A DNA stretch of 64,000 nucleotides from Wylensekiella montiformis. GTDB lineage: Bacteria > Bacillota > Negativicutes > Selenomonadales > Selenomonadaceae. The stretch spans positions 186,001 to 250,000 of the forward strand of contig NZ_VUNL01000003.1 of assembly GCF_009697385.1 (NCBI RefSeq), given 5' to 3'. Position 1 is the stretch's first letter, and the number at the start of each line of letters is the position of its first letter. This document shows positions 44,546 through 53,936 of this stretch, piece after piece. The notes below the pieces were generated by a model. The model did not search any database. It was not told the origin of the DNA and saw only the letters and a list, made by a program, of their open reading frames with translations. The position numbers were made by a program, and so were the translations under genes.

Positions 44546-44947
44546 TTAACGGACCCGAACCTCTTCTTCTTTGTTCTCATCTTCGGGAAAGCCTACGCCC
44601 TGTACATGGACATTGACCTCCACCACAGACAATCCGGTCATGGTTTCAATTGCCTGCTTAACATTTTCCTGAGCAGCCAACGCCACATCGGGAATCCGCA
44701 CTCCATATTTTACAATAATATACAGATCGACAGCAGCCTCTTTTTCTCCGACTTCCACTTTGACGCCCTTGGCAAAATTCTTCCGTCCCAGCATTTCCGC
44801 GATGCCGCCGGCAATACCGCCGCTCATTCCGGCAATGCCATCTACTTCCGTGGCAGCAAGACCGGCAATAATGCTGACGACTTCGTCTGCAATCCGAATC
44901 GATCCCAAAGACCCGTCTCTTTTGATTTCTTTTTCTTTTTCCATCAT
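44546..44947 (-). CDS. Asp23/Gls24 family envelope stress protein
   Basis: About 133 residues with the Asp23 core: GSIRIADEVVSIIAGLAATE, VDGIAGMSGGIAGGIAEMLG and VDLYIIVKYGVRIPDVALAA. It starts at one of two adjacent ATGs (44947 or 44944) after AGGAGGGG. It is the first gene of the long operon running to recN. Its association with nusB and xse genes is conserved, although its biochemical activity is unclear. Confidence 0.9.
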   Translation of the reverse strand: MMEKEKEIKRDGSLGSIRIADEVVSIIAGLAATEVDGIAGMSGGIAGGIAEMLGRKNFAKGVKVEVGEKEAAVDLYIIVKYGVRIPDVALAAQENVKQAIETMTGLSVVEVNVHVQGVGFPEDENKEEEVRVR

Positions 44948-45178
44948 GACCCCTCCTGAGCAAAAAGAACCATACAACCTTCACGCATTGACCCGTTTCA
45001 ATCCACATCAATTCTTCGAAAATCGACCCCAAAAACATTGTGTGGACAAAACTCCCGCAGACGGCGGACTTGCTCCGCCCACGAGACATGCGAAGAAACG
45101 CATATTTATACTACTCTGTTTACTTATTCGGCAAAAAGAGCCCGTATTCCTGCTCATTCAGAAAATATTGAAGAAACT

Positions 45179-45214
45179 TAAAAAAACCTGCCGCATCATC
45201 TGGACAATGCGGCA
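45179..45214 (-). terminator. Terminator of efp
   Basis: On the minus strand CTGCCGCAT, a short loop and ATGCGGCAG are followed by GTTTTTTT. The remaining 230 bases up to the Asp23 start should hold the promoter of that operon; the best -10 (TATAAA, near 45108) lacks a clear -35. Confidence 0.85.
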
Positions 45215-45238
45215 GTCTGAGGCAGCAGTGATCTATGA

Positions 45239-45796
45239 TTATGCGCGCTCAATATAGTTTCCGGTACGAGTATCGATGCGAAGTACATCTCCCTCATTGA
45301 TAAACAGCGGAACACGAACCTCATAGCCAGTTTCCACCTTAGCCATCTTCGTGGCACCCGTCGCCGTGTTGCCCTTGACGGACGGCTCACATTCCGTGAC
45401 CTTCAGGTTAACCGAGTTCGGAAGCTGGATACCGATAATGCGGCCCTTAAAGGTCTGAATCGACACTTCCATGTTTTCCATGAGGTAATTCAGCGCATCA
45501 CCGAGCTGCTCCTTGTTCAGTTCTACCTGTTCATAGGTTTCGGTATTCATAAACGTGTACATGTTGTCCGCTTCATAGAGGTATTGCATGTTCTGCGTGT
45601 CCAAATGAGCCGCCGGCATCTTTTCATTTGGGTTGAAAGTGCGTTCGACCACAGCGCCCGTTTCCACATTCTTGATCTTCGTACGCACAAAAGCGGCACC
45701 TTTTCCCGGCTTTACATGCTGGAAATCAACAATCTGCCATACACCGCCATCAATCTCAATCGTAAGCCCCGTGCGAAAATCCGTACTGTTAATCAT
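45239..45796 (-). CDS. efp: Elongation factor P
   Basis: A 185-residue three-domain EF-P. The acceptor loop reads KHVKPGKGAAFVRTK, with the modified residue expected to be the Lys in PGKG. It relieves ribosome stalling at proline runs. It is the last gene of the ireB-to-efp run, 73 bases after pepP. Confidence 0.95.
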   Translation of the reverse strand: MINSTDFRTGLTIEIDGGVWQIVDFQHVKPGKGAAFVRTKIKNVETGAVVERTFNPNEKMPAAHLDTQNMQYLYEADNMYTFMNTETYEQVELNKEQLGDALNYLMENMEVSIQTFKGRIIGIQLPNSVNLKVTECEPSVKGNTATGATKMAKVETGYEVRVPLFINEGDVLRIDTRTGNYIERA

Positions 45797-45869
45797 TAAA
45801 TTACGCCCTCCAATACTCGCTATTCAAGCATTTTATTTCAAAATAACACATTATATTTTACAACATCCG

Positions 45870-46940
45870 TCATAGAATTTCAATAAGTTCTTTCCTGGAT
45901 TTTGTCAACGGCTCACAGCCATCTGCTGTAATCAGTACCGTATCTTCAATGCGCAGTCCGCCCCATCCCGGAATATATACCCCGGGTTCATCCGTGATCA
46001 ACATATTTTGTTTCAGGATAAAATCGCGGGAAAGAGACATTCTTGGTTCTTCGTGGATCTCCAACCCTAAACTGTGGCCCAGTCCATGCCCAAAATAAGA
46101 ATCAAGGCCATAGCGGGCAAGATTTTTCTTTACGGCAAGATGGACAGAACGGCCGGACACTTCCGGCCGGATAAGCGTCAATGCCAGCTCCTGCGATTCC
46201 AGCACGGCATGGTAGATCCGTTTCTGCTTCTCATCCGCAGCACCCACGCAGATCGTTCGCGTGATATCCGAATCATACCCTTCATAAACCGCACCGTAAT
46301 CCATGGTTACCAGCTCTCCCTCACAGATCACACGGTTCGTGGCAATGCCATGCGGCAGGCTGCCACGAATCCCCGATGCGACAATCGTCGGAAACGATGT
46401 TTTTTCCGATCCGTTTTCACGCATGCAATGTTCCAAATGGGCGGCGACCTGAAGTTCTGTCATGCCGGGGCGGATATAGGTTAGCATATCCGCGAATCCG
46501 GCATCGGCGATCGCACAGGCCTTGCGGATGTGCCGAATCTCCTCTTTCTCCTTGATCTGACGCAGCGAATCCAGCTGCAAAGAAGTGTCAAAGCAAATCG
46601 GCTTCAGAAGCGCCTGCAGAACAGAAAAATCGGCGTAGGACAGAGCGTTTCCTTCAAAACCGACAGACTGGCATTCCAGCTTTTTCACACATTCTGCCGT
46701 TTTTTTCAAAAGTCCCTCTTTTTGCTCGACAACTTCAAACAAAGGTGCCTGCTGCGATGCTTGTTCCGTATAACGATTGTCTGTAATCAGCAGCGCCCGG
46801 TCCTCCGTTATAATAAGCACCGTATCATCACCGCGAAATCCACTGAAATAATACAGATTAGCTTCCTTAGTGACAATAACCGCATCAATTTTTTTCTCAG
46901 GCAACAATGCACGAATTGCCGACAAACGCGCTTCATTCAT
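45870..46940 (-). CDS. pepP: Xaa-Pro aminopeptidase (M24 family)
   Basis: A 356-residue creatinase/prolidase-type peptidase. The N-terminal non-catalytic domain is followed by the pita-bread domain with metal ligands in TMDYGAVYEGYDSDITRT, GHGLGHSLGLEIHEEP and TDEPGVYIPGWGGLRIEDT. It removes an N-terminal residue before proline. The pairing with efp is conserved in Firmicutes. Confidence 0.93.
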   Translation of the reverse strand: MNEARLSAIRALLPEKKIDAVIVTKEANLYYFSGFRGDDTVLIITEDRALLITDNRYTEQASQQAPLFEVVEQKEGLLKKTAECVKKLECQSVGFEGNALSYADFSVLQALLKPICFDTSLQLDSLRQIKEKEEIRHIRKACAIADAGFADMLTYIRPGMTELQVAAHLEHCMRENGSEKTSFPTIVASGIRGSLPHGIATNRVICEGELVTMDYGAVYEGYDSDITRTICVGAADEKQKRIYHAVLESQELALTLIRPEVSGRSVHLAVKKNLARYGLDSYFGHGLGHSLGLEIHEEPRMSLSRDFILKQNMLITDEPGVYIPGWGGLRIEDTVLITADGCEPLTKSRKELIEIL

Positions 46941-46957
46941 AAGTGATCACTCCATGT

Positions 46958-47404
46958 TCATTTTGCTGAGATTACCAACTTGGCAAGAACTGCCTCAAGC
47001 GCAGCCAGATAACTTTCCACGCCCAAACCGCAAATTTGTCCCAAAACAACCGGGGCCAGTACGGAGGTGTGCCGGAATTCTTCCCGTTTATGGATGTTGG
47101 ATAAATGGATCTCGATGACCGGAACGCTTATCGCAGAAATGGCATCACGCAGTGCAATGCTGTAATGCGTAAACGCAGCCGCATTAAGAAGAATATAGTC
47201 GTAGTAATGATCCGCTTCCTGTATCTTATCCACTAATTCGCCTTCATGGTTCGACTGAAAAAAATCAATGGCGACGCCTGCTTTTTCGGCACGGGCTTTC
47301 AAAAGCTCTTCGATGTCTTTTAACGTTGTCTTTCCGTAAATTTCTGGTTCACGTGTTCCAAGCAGGTTTAAATTGGGCCCATTCAATACAAGAATTTTTG
47401 CCAT
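46958..47404 (-). CDS. aroQ: Type II 3-dehydroquinate dehydratase
   Basis: A 148-residue enzyme with [17 protein letters not shown] (catalytic Tyr and Arg loop), [16 protein letters not shown] and [15 protein letters not shown]. It dehydrates 3-dehydroquinate in the shikimate pathway. ATG 47404 follows AGGGAG; the upstream frame extension is not protein-like. Confidence 0.95.
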   Translation of the reverse strand: MAKILVLNGPNLNLLGTREPEIYGKTTLKDIEELLKARAEKAGVAIDFFQSNHEGELVDKIQEADHYYDYILLNAAAFTHYSIALRDAISAISVPVIEIHLSNIHKREEFRHTSVLAPVVLGQICGLGVESYLAALEAVLAKLVISAK

Positions 47405-47420
47405 AATAAACTCCCTTCTG

Positions 47421-47702
47421 TCAATAACGAATAACAAAACGCTTTTCATCGGGACAAACTGCGCAGGCTTCCAAGCTGAATGTTTTTACCCGGATAAAAT
47501 AATTTCCTGTGCGGATCAGCCGCTCCAATCCCTCGACGGCGCCTTCTGTTCCCTGAAGTTCCATTGATACAGAACCATCATCCATATTTTTTACCCAGCC
47601 GGTTATATGACGTTCCATCGCATGTTGCTGTACAAACATGCGAAAACCTACGCCCTGTACCCTGCCGGTTGCTGTTCCCGCATAACGTATGAGCTTTTCC
47701 AT
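47421..47702 (-). CDS. acyP: Acylphosphatase
   Basis: A 93-residue protein with the phosphate loop [16 protein letters not shown] and catalytic Asn in [12 protein letters not shown]. It hydrolyses acyl phosphates. It lies between aroQ and trhP. Confidence 0.93.
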   Translation of the reverse strand: MEKLIRYAGTATGRVQGVGFRMFVQQHAMERHITGWVKNMDDGSVSMELQGTEGAVEGLERLIRTGNYFIRVKTFSLEACAVCPDEKRFVIRY

Positions 47703-47757
47703 TTACCACACCGCTTTCTCCGTTAATCCTTGATATCTATCAGTTCTCACCGCCCGC

Positions 47758-48993
47758 TTAAGCGGATCCGGGTTCTTTGTCACGCCGCAGAATGGTGTAG
47801 GGTGTGACAGGATATGACATTTTCATGCGAAACATTTGCTGAGGATGCGGTGCTGCATGAATAGGGAATCCATCCATATCAAGCATACCGTCTATCTGCT
47901 GACGATAGGATGGCCCGGACGGACGGAATACTTCAATTTCCTGTCCCTCTTTGATATGATTACGCTGCTCGATAACCGCCCATCCCGTTTTCTCATCATA
48001 AGCCCGCACCAAGCCAACAAAATCCGAAGTTTGGTCATAGGAAGTCCGGCTGTATATCTGATCCTTTTCGCTGGGACGATGATAATAGAAGCCGGTAGTA
48101 TACGTACGATGCGATACCTTTTCCAGCTCATCCAGCCATTCCTGTCGCACAAGGAAATGATCCGGGTCCTCAAAGTAACTGTCAATCGCCATCCGATAGG
48201 CCTTGACAACGCTGGCTGCATAATGAACGCTTTTCATGCGTCCCTCGATTTTTAAGCTGTCTACGCCACTTTCTATCACATCACGAAGATATGGCATCAG
48301 GCACATATCTTTGGAATTCATAATGTATGTGCCTTGCTCATCCTCAGCAATCGGAAAATACTGTCCCGGTCTCGTTTCTTCAACCAGTGCATATTTCCAG
48401 CGGCAGGACTGGGCGCAGCTTCCCCTGTTGGAATCGCGTCCTGTAAAATAATTGGACAGCAAACAGCGGCCGGAATAAGAAATGCACATGGCACCATGAA
48501 TGAACATTTCCAAGTCCACATCGCATCGGGTGCGGATTTCGCGTATTTCCTCCAGAGACATTTCACGCGCCAAAACGACGCGTTTTGCGCCCAGTGCTTT
48601 CCACGCATTTACTGCGGCCCAATTGGTGTTGTTTGCCTGTGTGCTGATATGAAGTTCCATTTCGGGAATGAGATTCCGGCACATCATAAAAACACCGAGA
48701 TCTGCCACAAGCAGCGCATCCACATGAATGGAATTCAGATAGCGCAGATATTCCGGCAGCTTTTCCATATCGCTGTTGTGCGGAAAAATATTTACGGTCA
48801 CATAAACGCGGCATCGATGACTGTGAGCAAAATCGACCGCTTCTTTCAGTTCTGTCAGGCTGAAATTTCCGCCCAGCGCTCTGAGTCCAAAGGCTTTCCC
48901 ACCGAGATAAACCGCATCTGCTCCATAGAGAACCGCCATTTTCAATTTTTCCATATTGCCCGCTGGCGCCAAAAGTTCAGGCTTTTTCCGCAT
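47758..48993 (-). CDS. trhP: U32-family tRNA wobble-uridine hydroxylation protein (TrhP-like)
   Basis: A 411-residue U32 protein: ELLAPAGNMEKLKMAVLYGA, FIHGAMCISYSGRCLLSN and the Cys-rich DSNRGSCAQSCRWKY. It is a single-U32 form with a C-terminal beta domain. Family knowledge: TrhP uses prephenate-derived chemistry to make 5-hydroxyuridine at tRNA position 34. ATG 48993 follows AAAGGGG; an N-terminal extension to 49197 lies inside the upstream gene and is not real. It overlaps trmR by 17 bases. Confidence 0.88.
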   Translation of the reverse strand: MRKKPELLAPAGNMEKLKMAVLYGADAVYLGGKAFGLRALGGNFSLTELKEAVDFAHSHRCRVYVTVNIFPHNSDMEKLPEYLRYLNSIHVDALLVADLGVFMMCRNLIPEMELHISTQANNTNWAAVNAWKALGAKRVVLAREMSLEEIREIRTRCDVDLEMFIHGAMCISYSGRCLLSNYFTGRDSNRGSCAQSCRWKYALVEETRPGQYFPIAEDEQGTYIMNSKDMCLMPYLRDVIESGVDSLKIEGRMKSVHYAASVVKAYRMAIDSYFEDPDHFLVRQEWLDELEKVSHRTYTTGFYYHRPSEKDQIYSRTSYDQTSDFVGLVRAYDEKTGWAVIEQRNHIKEGQEIEVFRPSGPSYRQQIDGMLDMDGFPIHAAPHPQQMFRMKMSYPVTPYTILRRDKEPGSA

Positions 48994-49663
48994 GATTTCT
49001 GCCCCTTTCCGTTGTGCTCGCTTCCGCGGTGCGATCCCAGCGGGTAACAGCAAGACCATCCCCATTCTCCAGAATATCAGTATGACAGCCAGGGGTTTCT
49101 GCCGCCAGACACAGATATTCACGAAGCCGGTTGACCATCGTTCGATAGCGATGAGGTATCTTTTGCTCCGAACGTACATAGCCGCGGAACAAAACATTAT
49201 CGGCTAAAAGGACCGCATGGTCAGCTAAGAGCGGCAGCGCTTTGGCGAAATAATCCGGGTATTGCCCCTTGGCTGCATCGATAAAGACAAGATCATAAGG
49301 AGCGCCAGCACGAATATTTTCCTGCTGAAGAAGTTTTCCCGCATCACCGACATGGATCTTAATGCAAGAAGCATACGGTGATCGGGCAATATACTTCTGC
49401 GCCTGTTCTGCCCGCTCTTCTGAACGCTCCAGAGTAGTAACGCAAGCATCGTCTGCAGCGCATCTGGCCAGTAAAAGTGCCGAATAACCAATAGCCGTGC
49501 CGATTTCCAGAATTCGATGCGGACAGAAGTCCTGGACAATCCGGCAAAACGCACTGCGTTCCTGTTCATTGATAATCGGTACGTGACGAACTGCAGCGTA
49601 TTCTTCCATTTCTTTGAGTAATGTTTCCAATCCGAACGTTTCTCCTCCATCCCTGTTTCCCAT
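48977..49663 (-). CDS. trmR: tRNA 5-hydroxyuridine methyltransferase (TrmR-like)
   Basis: About 228 residues of the class I SAM O-methyltransferase fold: RILEIGTAIGYSALLLARCA, LERSEERAEQAQKYI and DLVFIDAAKGQYPDYF. Its position directly between mltG and trhP matches yrrL-yrrM-yrrN of Bacillus, where TrmR methylates ho5U34 to mo5U34. ATG 49663 overlaps the stop of no other gene; TTG 49684 is an upstream alternative. Confidence 0.85.
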   Translation of the reverse strand: MGNRDGGETFGLETLLKEMEEYAAVRHVPIINEQERSAFCRIVQDFCPHRILEIGTAIGYSALLLARCAADDACVTTLERSEERAEQAQKYIARSPYASCIKIHVGDAGKLLQQENIRAGAPYDLVFIDAAKGQYPDYFAKALPLLADHAVLLADNVLFRGYVRSEQKIPHRYRTMVNRLREYLCLAAETPGCHTDILENGDGLAVTRWDRTAEASTTERGRNHAEKA

Positions 49664-49667
49664 ACGA

Positions 49668-50780
49668 TTACCGGACTTGTTCAACTATGCGCTGATGTTC
49701 CGCATAATTGGTAGAATAATGATTATGCCCCTGCCGATCTGCGACAAAATAAAGATAATCCGTATCAGCAGGATAAAGAACAGCCCGTATCGCAGCCATG
49801 CCCGGACTGGCTATCGGTCCGGGCGGCAATCCACGAACGCGATACGTGTTATACGGGGAGTCCGCTTTCGTATCTTCCAGCGAAAGATCCTCTTTCGGCG
49901 TATCCCGGAGATACTGGATCGTCGTATCCGACTGCAATGGCATGCCAAGCGCCAGCCGTTTGAAGAAAACCTGCGCAATAATCGGCCGGTCCTCTTCATA
50001 ACGTGCTTCTTTTTCCACCAACGAAGCAAGGGTAACTACCTCAAAAATCGTGAGATTCATTTTCTTCGCTCGGGCGCGCAAGTCCGGTGTAAATCGTTCA
50101 TCAAAGTCTTTTGCCATCATATTCAGGATCGATTCCGCATCCGCATCTTCATGCAACTCATAGGTATCCGGGAATAAAAAGCCCTCACAGGCAAAACGAA
50201 TTTCCGGTTTTTCTTCTATATACGAATATGGAACAAATGTTCTAGCTTTTTCGAGAAACTCCTCTTCATTGACGAGTCCCTCTTCGGACAGACGCTTGGC
50301 AATTTCACGCACTCCAAACCCTTCTGGAATAGTGAAACGGGCTGCTGTTGTTTCGCCAGAGGTGAGTTTTTCCAATACTTCGTCTGTTGTCATCCCCGGC
50401 TTCATGGCATACATGCCAGCTTTAAATGATGCGGCGGCATTCGTACGCCGGACTTCCCACCAAAATAGAAACTTATGGTCTAAAATTCCTTTTCTCACCA
50501 GTTCATCGCCGATATCACCAGCGCTCATTCCGGATTTTACCGTCAGATAAATAACAGCATCTCCCTTTGCTGCCGAACCGGTCGAATGAGTCCGCCCGAA
50601 CATGGTTATGGAAACGCCGCAAACGATCAGCAAGATCAGGAAGGCCGCTGCGGTCCAGCGCTTCCAGGTCATTTTATCGCTGAATGCCGCCATACCATCC
50701 AGAATCCGGCCCGTTTTCTCCTTCCCCTTTGTCAGGGCATATTTCAAAACACCCAGAAATTTTCTGCCATTCAGCCCCAC
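49668..50780 (-). CDS. mltG: Endolytic murein transglycosylase MltG
   Basis: A 370-residue protein from GTG 50780. A cytoplasmic N-terminus precedes one membrane helix (about residues 43-62, FLILLIVCGVSITMF). A LysM-like part follows, and the YceG domain contains ASLVEKEARYEEDRPIIAQV with the catalytic Glu. It cleaves nascent glycan strands and sets their length. The order mltG-trmR-trhP is the usual one in Firmicutes. Confidence 0.92.
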   Translation of the reverse strand: MGLNGRKFLGVLKYALTKGKEKTGRILDGMAAFSDKMTWKRWTAAAFLILLIVCGVSITMFGRTHSTGSAAKGDAVIYLTVKSGMSAGDIGDELVRKGILDHKFLFWWEVRRTNAAASFKAGMYAMKPGMTTDEVLEKLTSGETTAARFTIPEGFGVREIAKRLSEEGLVNEEEFLEKARTFVPYSYIEEKPEIRFACEGFLFPDTYELHEDADAESILNMMAKDFDERFTPDLRARAKKMNLTIFEVVTLASLVEKEARYEEDRPIIAQVFFKRLALGMPLQSDTTIQYLRDTPKEDLSLEDTKADSPYNTYRVRGLPPGPIASPGMAAIRAVLYPADTDYLYFVADRQGHNHYSTNYAEHQRIVEQVR

Positions 50781-50824
50781 ACCAACATCCCCCGTTCACT
50801 CCGTTTTGTCTATGACATAAACAA

Positions 50825-50856
50825 AAGCCGCCAATCCAATTTGGATGGCAGCTTAC
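50825..50856 (-). terminator. Terminator of the DUF1292 gene
   Basis: On the minus strand a GCTGCCATCC...GGATTGGCGGC stem is followed by TTTTG. Confidence 0.65.
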
Positions 50857-50864
50857 TGCAGAAA

Positions 50865-51206
50865 TCAGTCCTGTTCCGCTTCGTCAACCAATGCATCATA
50901 GGCCTTCTGAACCGCCTCGAACTCTTCATCCGTCGGTTCAATATATTCTTCCTCGCCCGCATCATTCTGAACGATCTTGGCGATCAAGACGTCCTCGTCT
51001 CCATCTTCACAGCCACAGCCGCAGCTATGATCATGCGGATCATCCTCATCATGCAGACCAATCAGCAAAGCATATTTCTGATCGCCGACAGGAATGATCA
51101 TTTCTTCTTCATAATAATATTCATTTCCCTGATCATCGGTCATGACAACGACAACACCATCATCCATTGTTTCTTTATTGGACAAATCAAGCACCTCTTT
51201 TCTCAT
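50865..51206 (-). CDS. DUF1292 family protein with a Cys/His/acidic insert
   Basis: A 113-residue DUF1292 protein (VVVVMTDDQGNEYYYEEEMI then YALLIGL). Between the two halves it carries HDEDDPHDHSCGCGCEDGDE, a strongly acidic and Cys/His-rich loop that could bind metal. DUF1292 proteins (YrzB-like) normally follow ireB and ruvX, as here. Function unknown. Confidence 0.85.
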   Translation of the reverse strand: MRKEVLDLSNKETMDDGVVVVMTDDQGNEYYYEEEMIIPVGDQKYALLIGLHDEDDPHDHSCGCGCEDGDEDVLIAKIVQNDAGEEEYIEPTDEEFEAVQKAYDALVDEAEQD

Positions 51207-51275
51207 TCTTACCTGCTTTATCTGCTGAATTTATTCTATCGTATCTGCAGAAAACTTGTCAAGAATTACTCCGGA

Positions 51276-51692
51276 TCAATGAAGGCTGTCCAGATATCCC
51301 TGCAGAATAAAAACCGCTGCCATCTTATCAATGACTTTTTTTCGTTTTCGCCGGGAGAGATCGGCCTCGAGCAAAGAACGATTTGCCGCCACGGTCGACA
51401 ACCTTTCATCCCAAAAGGTTACGCCGACATCAGGATATGCTTTTTTTACCTCTTCCATAAACTGTGTAACAATCTTGCAGCGATCCCCTTCTGTTCCATT
51501 CATGTTTTTCGGATAACCGGAAACCAGAGTTTCCACGTCATACTCATGAATCAGCTCGCCAAGGCGTTGGAGATCTTCCTCCAGCTTTCGCCGCCGTATC
51601 GTTTCCACTCCTTGAGCCGTCAGCCCAAGCAGATCCGAGACAGCAATACCGATTGTCCGATCTCCGATATCCAGTGCCATATATCGTTTCAT
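51276..51692 (-). CDS. ruvX: RuvX/YqgF Holliday-junction resolvase-like nuclease
   Basis: A 138-residue RNase H-fold protein: [19 protein letters not shown] with the first catalytic Asp, then [19 protein letters not shown] and a final Asp region [17 protein letters not shown]. Family members process pre-16S rRNA ends and have junction-resolvase-like folds. It overlaps ireB by 4 bases. Confidence 0.92.
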   Translation of the reverse strand: MKRYMALDIGDRTIGIAVSDLLGLTAQGVETIRRRKLEEDLQRLGELIHEYDVETLVSGYPKNMNGTEGDRCKIVTQFMEEVKKAYPDVGVTFWDERLSTVAANRSLLEADLSRRKRKKVIDKMAAVFILQGYLDSLH

Positions 51693-51946
51693 TTGTTCCT
51701 CTCCAGATAAGATCGTACCAATTCCTCCAACAGCTCATCCCGTTCCAGTTTTCGAATCTGGCTGCGCGCATCGTGATAGCTTGTTACATACGCCGGATCA
51801 CCGGAAAGCAAATAGCCGACAAGCTGATTAATCGGATTATATCCCTTCTCTTCCATTGCCTTGCAGACGTTGCGGATAATCGTCTCGGCTTTATTTTCTT
51901 CGCTGCCGAACCGGAACATCATCGTTTCTTCACGGACATTAGCCAT
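51689..51946 (-). CDS. ireB: IreB-family regulatory phosphoprotein (UPF0297)
   Basis: An 85-residue protein with the UPF0297 pattern [20 protein letters not shown] and [20 protein letters not shown]. In Enterococcus IreB is phosphorylated by the kinase IreK and tunes cephalosporin resistance. ATG 51946 follows GGAGGA. The gene usually follows alaS; here it starts the run, divergent from ogt. Confidence 0.92.
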   Translation of the reverse strand: MANVREETMMFRFGSEENKAETIIRNVCKAMEEKGYNPINQLVGYLLSGDPAYVTSYHDARSQIRKLERDELLEELVRSYLERNK

Positions 51947-52214
51947 ATTGAATTCCTCCAATGTACCTGTGGAATCTTCTTTTTCCTTACCATATTGTCT
52001 TCTATCTTATCACATTTCGATCTCGATTGCTATTGTACTTCTCATTCCTATAGTTTTTCTGAAAATTTCTCTAAAAAAACCCCTTCTTCCTCAGCCTGAC
52101 CAATGCTTGAACAGGCTGAATATCCAGTGTATGATAAAAAAGTCAGCAAGCGACGATCCGATCCGGGTATCATGATTCTGTGCAAATCACCAAAAGTCAG
52201 GAGGTCAAATCAAT

Positions 52215-52754
52215 ATGATTTATATGAACGAATATCCGTCCCCTTTAGGAGCCATGATAATGACAAGCGACGAGGAAGGGTTAACGGGACTGTGGTTTGC
52301 AGAAGGCAGCCGCTATGGGCATCCGGAAGGAATGCAGGATGCCCTTCGATGCGAAAATACATATTTTGATCAGACAAAACGATGGCTGGATATTTATTTT
52401 ACAGGCCATGATCCCGTTTTCCTCCCCCGGATTCATCGGATTGGCTCCGCTTTCCGCAATCGCGTGAGCGAAATATTATGTAAAATTCCATTTGGCCATA
52501 CGGTTACTTACGGATGGATCGCCAAACAGATTGCCGTGGAACGCGGGTTAAAAACGATGTCGGCACAAGCCGTAGGCGGCGCGGTCGGTCACAATCCGAT
52601 CGACATCATCGTACCGTGTCATCGCGTCGTTGGGGCCAACGGCAGTCTGACCGGATATGGCGGCGGTATCCTGCGAAAGAAAGCGCTTCTGGAACTGGAA
52701 GGTGTCGATATCCGCCGCTTCACGATTCCTCAAAAAGGTACGGCATTATCATGA
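52215..52754 (+). CDS. ogt: Methylated-DNA-protein-cysteine methyltransferase
   Basis: A 179-residue Ogt/AdaC-type protein with the active-site PCHRVVGANGSLTGYGGG, where the Cys accepts the alkyl group, and the DNA-binding segment FGHTVTYGWIAKQIA. It repairs O6-alkylguanine by suicidal transfer. CAGGAGG precedes the ATG. Confidence 0.93.
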   Translation: MIYMNEYPSPLGAMIMTSDEEGLTGLWFAEGSRYGHPEGMQDALRCENTYFDQTKRWLDIYFTGHDPVFLPRIHRIGSAFRNRVSEILCKIPFGHTVTYGWIAKQIAVERGLKTMSAQAVGGAVGHNPIDIIVPCHRVVGANGSLTGYGGGILRKKALLELEGVDIRRFTIPQKGTALS

Positions 52755-52769
52755 CGCCGCACATACAAA

Positions 52770-52813
52770 TAGGCGCAACAAATTCCTTCGCATTTGTTGC
52801 GCCTATTTTGCAC
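52770..52813. terminator. Bidirectional terminator
   Basis: AATAGGCGCAACAAAT and ATTTGTTGCGCCTATT form a 16-bp perfect stem between convergent ogt and asd, with T-rich flanks. Confidence 0.85.
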
Positions 52814-52827
52814 TATCCTATGAAAGT

Positions 52828-53859
52828 TCAGATCATATCGTTCTTGATCATATATTCGGCAATCTGCAGCGCATTAAGGGCTGCCCCCTTACGAATCTGA
52901 TCTCCGCAGACCCAGAAGTTCAGGCCGTGCTCGATCGATTCATCCTTGCGGATGCGGCCCACTTCGACATCGTTCTTGCCGGACGTGAAAAGCGGCATCG
53001 GGTAGATCTGTTCAGCCGGATTGTCACTGACAACAGCTCCCGGAAAAGCATCGATTGCTTTGCGGGCAGCCTCAACACTGACCTCATCTTCAAATTCAAC
53101 ATTGACCGACTCGGCATGGCTGCGGTAAACCGGCACACGAACTGTCGTAGCCGTAATGCGCAGGCTGTCGTCCTCGAGGATCTTCTTTGTCTCATTGACC
53201 ATCTTCATCTCCTCTTTGGTATAAAGATTGTCATAGAATACATCGATCTGAGGAATCAGATTAAAGGCAATCTGATAATGTTTGGGGAATTTAGCCCCCG
53301 GCAGGATGTTCGCCTGCGGTTCGCGGCCGGCAACGATATCCTCGACCTGCTGCTCGAGTTCAGCCATAGCCTCTTTACCGCCGCCTGAAACAGCCTGATA
53401 GGTGGAAACGACAATACGTTTAATCTTTGAAAGATCATAAAGCGGCTTTAAAGCCATCATCATAATGATCGTCGAACAGTTCGGATTCGCGATGATTCCC
53501 TTGTGACGAGCGATGGCCTGCGGATTGACCTCAGGAACGACCAGCGGCACCTCGGGATCCATGCGGAACGCACTCGAATTATCAATGACAACGGCCCCTG
53601 CCTTGACGGCGGCAGGCGCGAACTGTTTGCTGGCCGCACCGCCGGCAAACAGCGCAATTTCAACATCCTTGAAGGAATCCTCTGTCGTTTCTTCGACCGT
53701 ATATTCCTTGCCCATAAACTGAATCTTTTTCCCGGCACTGCGCTTGGAGGCCAGCATTTTAAGGTTGGCGAACGGGAAGCTGCGCTCTTCAATCAGGTTC
53801 AGAAATTCCTGTCCGACAGCACCTGTTGCGCCGAGAATTGCTACATTATATTTTTTCAT
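52828..53859 (-). CDS. asd: Aspartate-semialdehyde dehydrogenase
   Basis: A 343-residue enzyme. The N-terminal NADP motif is VAILGATGAVGQEFLNLI, the catalytic Cys lies in GIIANPNCSTIIMMMALKPL, and YQAVSGGGKEAMAEL follows. It reduces aspartyl phosphate to the semialdehyde, the branch point to DAP/lysine and threonine/methionine. ATG 53859 follows AAGGAT. It is 77 bases downstream of dapB. Confidence 0.95.
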   Translation of the reverse strand: MKKYNVAILGATGAVGQEFLNLIEERSFPFANLKMLASKRSAGKKIQFMGKEYTVEETTEDSFKDVEIALFAGGAASKQFAPAAVKAGAVVIDNSSAFRMDPEVPLVVPEVNPQAIARHKGIIANPNCSTIIMMMALKPLYDLSKIKRIVVSTYQAVSGGGKEAMAELEQQVEDIVAGREPQANILPGAKFPKHYQIAFNLIPQIDVFYDNLYTKEEMKMVNETKKILEDDSLRITATTVRVPVYRSHAESVNVEFEDEVSVEAARKAIDAFPGAVVSDNPAEQIYPMPLFTSGKNDVEVGRIRKDESIEHGLNFWVCGDQIRKGAALNALQIAEYMIKNDMI

Positions 53860-53881
53860 ATCGTTCCATCCTTCCATTCAT

Positions 53882-53907
53882 TAGTGAAATTCCATAGTGA
53901 AATTCCA
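53882..53907. repeat. Tandem 13-bp duplication
   Basis: TAGTGAAATTCCA occurs twice in direct succession in the dapB-asd gap. It looks like a recent slippage duplication. Confidence 0.6.
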
Positions 53908-53936
53908 TGATAATTTTCACAGGACTCATAACCCCG

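Noticed and set aside
50586-51710. 374-codon plus-strand ORF
   Set aside because: It runs antisense across mltG, DUF1292 and ruvX, all clearly coding on the minus strand.
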